From Smallanthus sonchifolius (lineage: Eukaryota > Streptophyta > Magnoliopsida > Asterales > Asteraceae): a stretch of 64,000 nucleotides of DNA. The DNA is taken from positions 101,105,501 through 101,169,500 of the forward strand of contig CM042021.1 in NCBI GenBank assembly GCA_023525975.1, given 5' to 3'. The translations under genes were made by a program, and so were the position numbers. Under the pieces are notes generated by a model, which did not search any database, was not told the origin of the DNA, and worked only from the letters and a program-made list of their open reading frames with translations. Of the stretch, positions 57,001 through 64,000 are shown in pieces (within the stretch, counting starts at the first letter, position 1; each line of letters starts with the position of its first letter).

Positions 57001-58884
57001 ATTTAAGAGAAAACTGGTTTTTTTTAAACAAATAAAATGCCTTAACTTAAACTGAAAATGGGACAAGGGTGAAACGAATGCCACCATGAGTAACCGCGAG
57101 CCAAGAGGTACGTCTTTCAGATTGAGCAGTAATTATTATTTACCATTTGTGTAGTGTTACACTAGGTAAAGTAATTGGTGTGAGTAAATGATTTTGGGTT
57201 CTGTGTGGGATCAAGTCGTGTGATATGTGTTAAAGTATTATGTAGAACTAATTAAAGTTATGTGGTGTGAGACTATAGTGTGCGTTGAATAATGTGGAGT
57301 AGCATTAATTGTAACTATGTGAGATCGTTTGGTGTGTCGATATGAGTTTGTAATTTTATGTGTAACCTTGGATGGTGTGAAACTGTGATAAAGATGATGA
57401 CTTCCTAGGTGCTTTGTAAGTTATGTGGGATGCATGTGCATCCGGTATGTGTGAAAGATAGAAAGTTAGTATGAGTATGATGGGAAATGTTTAGAATCTG
57501 AGCCGTAACGTGGACCACCAAATTGCATTTGATCACCGTGATTTGGCAGTCTATGATTACTCTCAAATGTTGAATTTGTTACCCATAGTAATCACTCCAA
57601 CATTCTATCTTGAGTAGGATTAGATGGTTAAGACGAAGCATGCGAGGTCAGTCAGGCGTGGAGCTCTTGCTACGGGGAATGTAGAATGACCAGTCAAGAC
57701 GACGACTGCTGCGGATGAAACTGCTAGTGAGAAGGGAGGAGTGTTGGTGCTTCTCATGCCAAGTGTGACTAGAGCTTCGGTCGGTGACATACCGCGTGGA
57801 GCAATGATTGGAAATGCGGGATGGAATAGGAGAATAGTGTCAGCTGTACGCGATTTTCCTCTAGGATCTGGACCTGCATGGTTGAGAGACCGACCACTTG
57901 TGGCGGTTAAGAGAGCTCTGTTCTAGGGGGAACCAGTGGAGGACACACCAGATACACCTGAGGTGGTCCCGTAGTAATTTTACGTGCGTTGTTTGAGACA
58001 TTGGAGTTCTAGATGACTTTTAGATGTGACGGTTTTCATGAGAGATCGTTGGGTGATTTAACGTTTTGATTTTTAGGCGTTTACATGGTGTGATGTTTAT
58101 TTCAAATATTGACTCTTTGAATTTTACACTGATTGTGAATTATACCGCGGGATGATTTGGGTATGATTAATGACAGTTGTGCTTATGATAGCGTACTACT
58201 GTGGGTACAGTGTTAAATTTAGTGTCAGTTATGTGTGATTATGTGATTACCTTTTGAACGACGTGAGTTCATACTAAATGTAATCTTTGATGTGATGTTA
58301 GAGCTTGGTTGATTACACTGTATGAATAGACCCGTGTAGACCTGAGTTTTAATTATTTGTGTGTGTCTACGGTCTTAAGATAGTGTCACCTATATGTTAT
58401 GTTTAGGTGATGTTTGAAGTGTAAGAGGTGTATAGCACCTTGTGTAACTGTTCAGGACGACGTCCTATGGGAAATTGTAGCTACATACCTTATGTTTAGG
58501 TATGCATGTTCAGGACCAGATACTGTGGGGAAGTAAGATATTTTATATCTTGTGTGTATGAATGTTTAGAGTGATTTTTTGTGTCTAGACTGAGTAGTGT
58601 GTCGACTTGAAGTATGGGTACGACCCGTATGGGTACGACCGAGTAAACTCTGTATGAGTATATGATGACGTGTAGCAGGGGCTACCGTTGTAGTGAGTAA
58701 GAGGTAAGGTTCAGGAGTTTATGTGTCGATAAATGACGAGGTCATATTGTACGCACGTAGATTTACCCAGATCTAGCAGTTGTGTATGTGCACGTGATGT
58801 GTGTTTAGAGTTTGGGGTTACTAGTACATGTGTAGAACATTGTGTGTTCTGTAGATATGTGTGTCGGTGTGTGTCCTTGTAGTA
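57001..58884 (+). other. Element I interior: no coding sequence recognised
   Basis: After the PBS the leader resembles K's (AACTGAAAATGGGACAAGG). No gag core or zinc knuckle is seen in 1.9 kb; the longest frame is 61 codons (57741-57926) and unrecognised. Composition is T/G-rich on plus. I is probably non-autonomous or decayed. Confidence 0.5.
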
Positions 58885-60465
58885 TGTCACACCCCAACTG
58901 ATGGCGGAATACGTCGGGGCGGGACATGTAGACTATTCATAAGCTCAAGGTTAACTAAATTGTAATATATTAAATTCATTTCAATTCAAACAAAACAAAC
59001 ACAAACCAAATACATAAACGAAATACACATTGTTCATTGTTTAAAATTAACTAAGTCCAAACTTAAGTGTAGCATGTCTTGATCAAATCACACGTTATCA
59101 CCTGAAACATGAATAAAATAAGGTCAACTAAAAAGTTGATGAGCATACACAGGTTTGTACATAGGTAGTATATATAGATGTGAATAAACAAATCCTTACA
59201 TAACATGATAAAATAAGGCATTTATGGGGAGCAACTATTGTGTAACCAAACTACAATCAAACCTTTGTAACTAGCATGAAAATTGTGTTGTCGGTAACAA
59301 TCACTCCAATCTGGGTGGGTTTGTCATACTCAATAGATCTATCATTGTTAATCGTCGGCTTGAATAGTTAATGATTGCACATAAATTGCACACAAACAGT
59401 TAACACACCTAGCACTCAAACATAAAGCTCAAATTTTGCATACATGAATGTAAAGAGGATTTGTGTTTGTGTAGTTTGTGTAAATGTAAGCAATTGTGTG
59501 TATATGGTTCATGTTTCACCCCAAAAAGTGTAAAAGAGTAAAATGGGCTATGTAATACTCACTTGTATCAAAAATGTTGCTAGCACAAGTGTCTAGGTAG
59601 CAAAGTGATTCTTGTAATTCACAACGTTAACCTAGAGTGTAATGTATAGGAATCTAGATTAATAATATGCACAATAGACTAAGGCAAGTCTAGGGTTCAA
59701 CGTGATTTGAGCGTGAAAATTTGTACGAAAGTATTTGTGACATTTCATCAAATGGAAACACATAAGTTGGTGCTTGAATTTGAATAAAACTATACTAGAA
59801 AATGTAAGTTCAAGGTGTATAATAAGGTTTGTCTTTAGAGTTATGAAACAATTTAAATAAATAAATTCCTTATTTATTTATTTAAGATAGTGAGGAGGGT
59901 AATATACTTATAAATAAATAAATTTTGTTTTATTTATTTATTTATAATAATGTGTCAAAACAAAATATAGTGTAAGTACATATTTGTTACTATATATATA
60001 TATATATTTCACTTTACTCTAAATGTAAAGTTATTGTAAAAATATGAACGCCTTTAAATAAACAAGTTCTTTCTGTTTATTTACTTATAAAATGGTATGT
60101 TACCATAAAATATGGAATTTGTAAGTATAAAAGTATTTGTATATTTAGAAAAGTTATACCCGTGAACTTACAATTTATTGGCTAACTAGGTAATTATTTA
60201 CTTACAAAAATGTATTAGGTTTTAATCCAAAAATGACTAATAAAATGATTATCATTGAAATCCTAATAAATTGAATCCATAAAATAACTTTTAAATTGTG
60301 TTTATAATAAATAATGGGATTTAAGACATTTATATCGTAAAGAAATAAAGGCTTCCTATTAAAATGCATATTATTGTACAAACATGATCTGGTTAATGTT
60401 AAGTTTATAAAATAATTTTTTTGTTACTTAATTACAGATTAAAAGCGATTTTTAAAAATAAAAGA

Positions 60466-60535
60466 ACGCCACCCGGTTCGAACCCGAGTGGGTTATGTGA
60501 AAGCATCCCTTGTTACCACCAGACTAGGGGACTCC
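60466..60535 (-). other. tRNA-like module 2 in F LTR
   Basis: The plus-strand CCACCCGGTTCGAACCCGAGTGGG is cut here to its key parts: B-box complement GGTTCGAACC and flanking arm CCAC/GTGG. The minus A-box-like region is CCCCTAGTCTGGTGGTAAC. It matches 10096-10166 of B. Confidence 0.62.
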
Positions 60536-60619
60536 CCTTGCAATAGAACCGGATCGATATGGTATTAATCAGAACAACGCAAATTGGTCGGTCTGGATTA
60601 GGGAATGCGCAAAAAGGGA

Positions 60620-60690
60620 GGTGTGGTTGTGGGTTTCGAACCCACACCACCTAGTTCTAGTCCGTACACTTTAACCGGCTGAACTAGGTG
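60620..60690 (-). other. tRNA-like module 1 in F LTR
   Basis: The T-arm GTGTGGTGTGGG on minus pairs around GTTTCGAA; the D-arm-like CAGCCGGTTAAAGTGTACGG lies on the 5' side. It matches 9936-10006 of B and is the best-kept copy in F. Confidence 0.62.
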
Positions 60691-61915
60691 ATTCGCTGCT
60701 CATAACTACAAACCAGAAGTTGAAGTACGTGATCCCAGAAGAACCTGAACCCCCAAATCGATTACATATACCGTCGTTCAAGGCCGGATTCAATTGAGAA
60801 CGATTCCCTCTGTCATTTGGAATTGACAGAGGGCTTTTGGCCGGAAAGAAAAGACGAATCAAATGAAATAAACTTTACCTGATTCGGTTATGAGACGAGC
60901 ACGAACGATACAAAGTTAGGGTTCGATGTTTTTCGAGATTAATCGCAGTCCATGGGTGTAATGTCGATCGTGAGGGTGATTAGAGAGTTTTTGAGAGGGT
61001 TTTTACAACTAAAGGAATGATTCTATTTGTTTGATTTTGATTAAAACGCTCGATTTAGACCCGACTTCGCAATTCACGGCTGTTAGCGTGATTTACGCAT
61101 CAATTCGTTCCAACCCGGATGAATTTGGTCGCGTTTCTGGTCTGAATTCTCACAAGGATTCAATGGGCGTGATTTCCGTGATTCTACGCGTTTAAATCCT
61201 TTGATTGGGGATCGAATCAAACACGGGTTGAATCTGAAAAGTCAATTCCATTAGAATTGATTTGAATTTCAAAACTTGTCACGCAAGGATCGAATTAAGG
61301 TATCAATTGAGTTTGAAAACAGTCGATAATTGTTCCACTATGCAAGGCAAGTCCGCTTTGATCGATATGGATGAAGGATTCTACAAATTTGTTTTGTTTG
61401 ACTTTTTAAAAGTCAAATGAGGTCAAGGTTTGTGAGTGGGTCAATATTAGGGGGATGGGGTTCAAATTGGAGTCCAATTGTTTAAAGGTTCAATTCAATT
61501 ATAACTTTTTATGAATATTGTATGTATATATAGATTCTTTAAAAGTTTTATGTATATAAATTGTAATTACCTATATTTATACTAAAGAGAAAAGTTGTTT
61601 AGGACTTTATAAAAAAAAATCCATCTTTGGAAAATTATAACTTGAAATGTTGATTTGTCCAATAAAATCGAATATACGTATTTACATTTATATTTGTAAA
61701 TCTATACGTGTTCATATACAAAGGGTATATATATACATATAAAAATATAGTTGCATGTGTTAGATATAATAAGGAGATAATATGTAAACGGATATTTTGT
61801 ATGTTAAAATAATAATTACTGTAACATTTTTAAATTTGAAAAAGTATGGGACTTTAAGTGTTTATATAGCAAAATGATTAAAGAAAATTTATGGCTTGAA
61901 AATCAAGGATGTCAC

Positions 61916-61960
61916 AGTCTCCCCATGTTAAGGGAATTTCGTCCCGAATTTTAACTAGTG
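61916..61960 (-). promoter_or_regulatory. PPT and dyad of element F
   Basis: The plus-strand GTCTCCCCATGTTAAG is the complement of the PPT. GGAATTTCG and CGAATTTT flank TCC as an imperfect dyad, as in B. Confidence 0.75.
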
Positions 61961-64000
61961 GAGGCCACTAAATCAGGGAAGAGGTGAGTTTGGATTTTCA
62001 TCGAGATTTGATTGTAGGTTTGAGTAGTACATTTGACAACAAGATTTGGGTCTGCTTCTCAAGGTCAGTCACGAAGGACGATAGCGGATTTAGTTTTGGA
62101 ATGAACTTAAGGAGTAAAAATATCGAATAACAATTTGGATTATAAAGGTGGATTGTATTACTTGAAATGAATTTGATGAAAATTGATGATCAGGGTTGCT
62201 TAGGATGTTGACAAATATGCTCAAAGATGTTAGTGGACAAGAGGTTACACAAACATTGGTCTAGGTCAAAACTTCACGTGACACGAACAACGCTACTCCT
62301 GATAATATTAGACGGCACTTATATATAGGAAGTAACATCGGCGTGTCCACCATGCTCTTGTCATATCACATTAGTTTCATTTTTATATGTCACGATAGGT
62401 TTTAGGTCACAACACGCGACAAAATTCGCTATCTTTTCCATGCTCTGATTTTTATAATTATGTGTGCACCCGTAATTACTCGAATCATCGTATGGTCCGT
62501 ATAGGTCCTTCCGTTGTGTGTGGGTCAAAAGGGGGCCCAAATTCATTTAGTTGTGTATATTTTTATCAAATAAGGGTTTCTAATAGATAACTATGTCCTT
62601 AAATAGGCAGGTTAACGAGCAACTAAAGGATAATAGAGTAGTATAACCTAGAGTTCCATAGTTTTACTCGTGGTTGAACAAGAATACGTCAAACACCGAG
62701 TTGTTTTAATGCGTTACAGCTTTCTCGTATCTGAACAAGAATACGTTAAACCCCGAGTAGTTTCAAGGTGTTATGGTTTTCAACCTTGGTAAACAAAGTG
62801 TATGACTATTCTTTGTGTATAATGTAATCACACAAGTCTCATGTATGATCAAGCATCATGTAGCTTGTAATCAAATAAGTTTCGTGTGTAACGTGTACTA
62901 CTTAGCATCATGTATTTTGTAAATCAATAGGCTTTCATGTGTATTGTATCATGTATATTGAAAGAAAGGAATTTCACGTATGATGTTGCCAAGTTAGTAT
63001 CATGTAAATAAGTCTCATGTTCAATGTGGTCAATCAAGTATTGTGTATCCAACAACCAATTGTTAGGTATTATGTATATTACAAGAAATGAATTTCACGT
63101 ATGATGTTACCAACTTAGTATTATGTATTTTGTAACCAAATAAGTCTCATGTTCAATGTGGTCAATCAAGTATTGTGTATCAAACAACAAATTGTTAGGT
63201 ATCATGTATATTGCAAGAAATGAATTTCACGTATGATGTTATCAACTTAGTATCATGTATTTTGTAACCAAATAAGTCTCATGTTCAATGCGGTCAACCA
63301 AGTATTGTGTATCAAACAACCAATTGTTAGGTATCATGTATATTGCAAACAACCAAGTTTAATGTATTATGTGTTCAATCTGGTAGCGTGTGTAGTGCAA
63401 ATGAACAAGTTTCGTGTGTTATGTGATCGTGATGTGTATCTTGTGAACGTGCATACGTAAGTTATTGAATTTTCGTGTGTGACGTATACTGACGAGTTTT
63501 GTATGTGGTCAGGTGTTGTGGGGAAGCGTGTTGTTTGGCATTCGTGTAAAATGTGCTAGTTAGGTTCTAGCTCTTTAAATCTCGTTGAGATTTGTGAGAA
63601 TGGTTATCGTCTATGCGAAATGGGTCGTCTCTTGAAGTGGTAAGTATACTCATACATTATTGAAGGTATAGGGTAACGAGGAGTTTCTGAAAATATCATG
63701 GGGAATGTATTTACAAATAATTGATCTTGGTTTGAAAATAGGAATTTGTAAATTGTTCCTGGTTGTAGATATATAAAGTACTAAAACTAATGAGTTAAAT
63801 AATCTAAATAGATGGTCAATTTATAGGAAAAACCCTTTTTATTAAATTTTCAATTATTATAAGGAGAATATTTTGAAGAGAAATTATTGGCTAACAATTT
63901 AGCCAGGGTTTAGAAATAATTACTTTAACAAAAGAATCATAATTATTTATCAATTTGAAATAATATTTTTATAGAATAGGTTGTATTAAGTTCCCTTACA
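61961..64000 (-). other. Element F non-coding interior (to window edge)
   Basis: No gene recognised. Blocks shared with E: 62020-62110 (AACAAGATTTGGGTCTGCTTCTCAAGG is the F form, split here as AACAAGATTT and TCTCAAGGTCAG), 62270-62540, the GAACAAGAATACGT repeats at 62650-62770, an array of about three 132-bp units (62990-63360), 63480-63680, and the AT-rich end. Conserved order but diverged sequence. Confidence 0.72.
62990..63360 (-). repeat. About 132-bp tandem array in F interior
   Basis: About three units with AAGTCTCATGTTCAATG, CAAGTATTGTGTATC, AATTGTTAGGTAT and GAATTTCACGTATGATG. It occupies the position of the 78-bp array in E and shares the TAGTATCATGTAT core, so the two elements amplified different units from common material. 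Confidence 0.8.

Larger units (their letters stand above)
54150..58884 (+). mobile_element. Element I: Ty3-type element, 5' LTR and start of interior
   Basis: 5' LTR 54150-56981 (TGTAACATCCCGAAAAT to GGCCATACA), a slightly changed PBS, and 1.9 kb of interior before element F cuts it at 58885. LTR ends place it with A and K. It was inserted in D2; AGTTA (54145-54149) would be its target copy. Confidence 0.82.
58885..61915 (-). repeat. Element F 3' LTR (3031 bp)
   Basis: Plus strand from TGTCACACCCCAACTG to GGATGTCACA. The left part mirrors the end of H (ACAATCAC.CC.A..TGGGTGGGTTTGTC; ACTCACTTGTATCAAA); the right part mirrors the start of B. Two tRNA-like modules are at 60466-60535 and 60620-60690. 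AT-rich runs at 59860-60130. No gene; the frame 60862-60671 covers a tRNA-like module. Confidence 0.88.
58885..64000 (-). mobile_element. Element F: LARD-like Ty3-type element, 3' part
   Basis: A minus-strand element: 3' LTR 58885-61915, PPT beside it, and interior to the window edge. The interior has no recognised coding sequence and aligns in blocks with E's interior. The LTR is of the B/H family (GTCGGTTGGGGTGTGACA-like end, two tRNA-like modules). It was inserted in the interior of I. Confidence 0.85.

Overview
The window looks like heterochromatic or intergenic DNA of a flowering plant. No host gene, rRNA or functional tRNA gene was recognised. Essentially all 64 kb can be assigned to LTR retrotransposons nested inside one another. 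Most are Ty3/Gypsy elements of the chromovirus type: the pol order is protease, RT, RNase H, integrase, chromodomain-like tail; the primer site is an initiator-Met type TGGTATCAGAGC; LTRs run from about 1.5 to 3.1 kb. Two short-LTR, probably Copia-type, pieces are also present. The style of the polyproteins and LTR ends recalls Asteraceae, but that is an impression from memory and not shown by the sequence.

Left block (1-32409). Element A (+, 1-4521: end of pol plus 3' LTR) sits in the gag of element B (+, 4522-8755 internal). B's 3' LTR is split into 8756-10454 and about 31188-32083. Inside that LTR lies L1 (-), a 5'-truncated Copia-like element (10455-11438, 22246-22606, about 31031-31187). 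L1 was hit twice: by J (-, 11439-22240, TSD TCTAT), which has pol but no recognisable gag, and by K (+, 22612-31025, TSD CATCA), a non-autonomous element with nearly identical LTRs. Fragment C (-, 32084-32409) is the old LTR piece that both B and D appear to have entered.

Right block (32410-64000). Element D (-) runs from its 3' LTR (32410-33951) through broken chromodomain, integrase, RNase H, RT, protease and gag remains to the PBS at 47681-47695 and its 5' LTR (from 47698). It is interrupted by a short solo LTR, L2 (34904-35372), and by E (-, about 35971-44596), a large element with LTRs, PBS and PPT but almost no coding sequence. D's 5' LTR is further interrupted by solo LTR G (47728-50114, TSD TATCG) and by a second D-family LTR, D2 (from 50923). 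D2 holds solo LTR H (+, 51048-54099) and element I (+, 54150 onward). I is in turn cut by F (-, 58885-64000+), whose non-coding interior matches that of E.

The coding parts are pseudogenes: frameshifts, stops (often CGA to TGA or TGG to TGA), and in some cases altered catalytic residues. More interesting is the non-coding architecture. (1) tRNA-like modules with A-box and B-box motifs sit about 1.1-1.2 kb into the LTRs of B, H, F, J and E. (2) Arrays of perfect dyads lie in the LTRs of A and L1, share one core and differ by a paired base change; other dyads lie beside TATA boxes in D and L2. (3) K carries arrays of predicted C(UNCG)G tetraloop hairpins in its LTRs and interior. (4) E and F share a long non-coding interior. 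A dyad resembling GGTTTCG...CGAAACC precedes the PPT in most of the Ty3 elements here.
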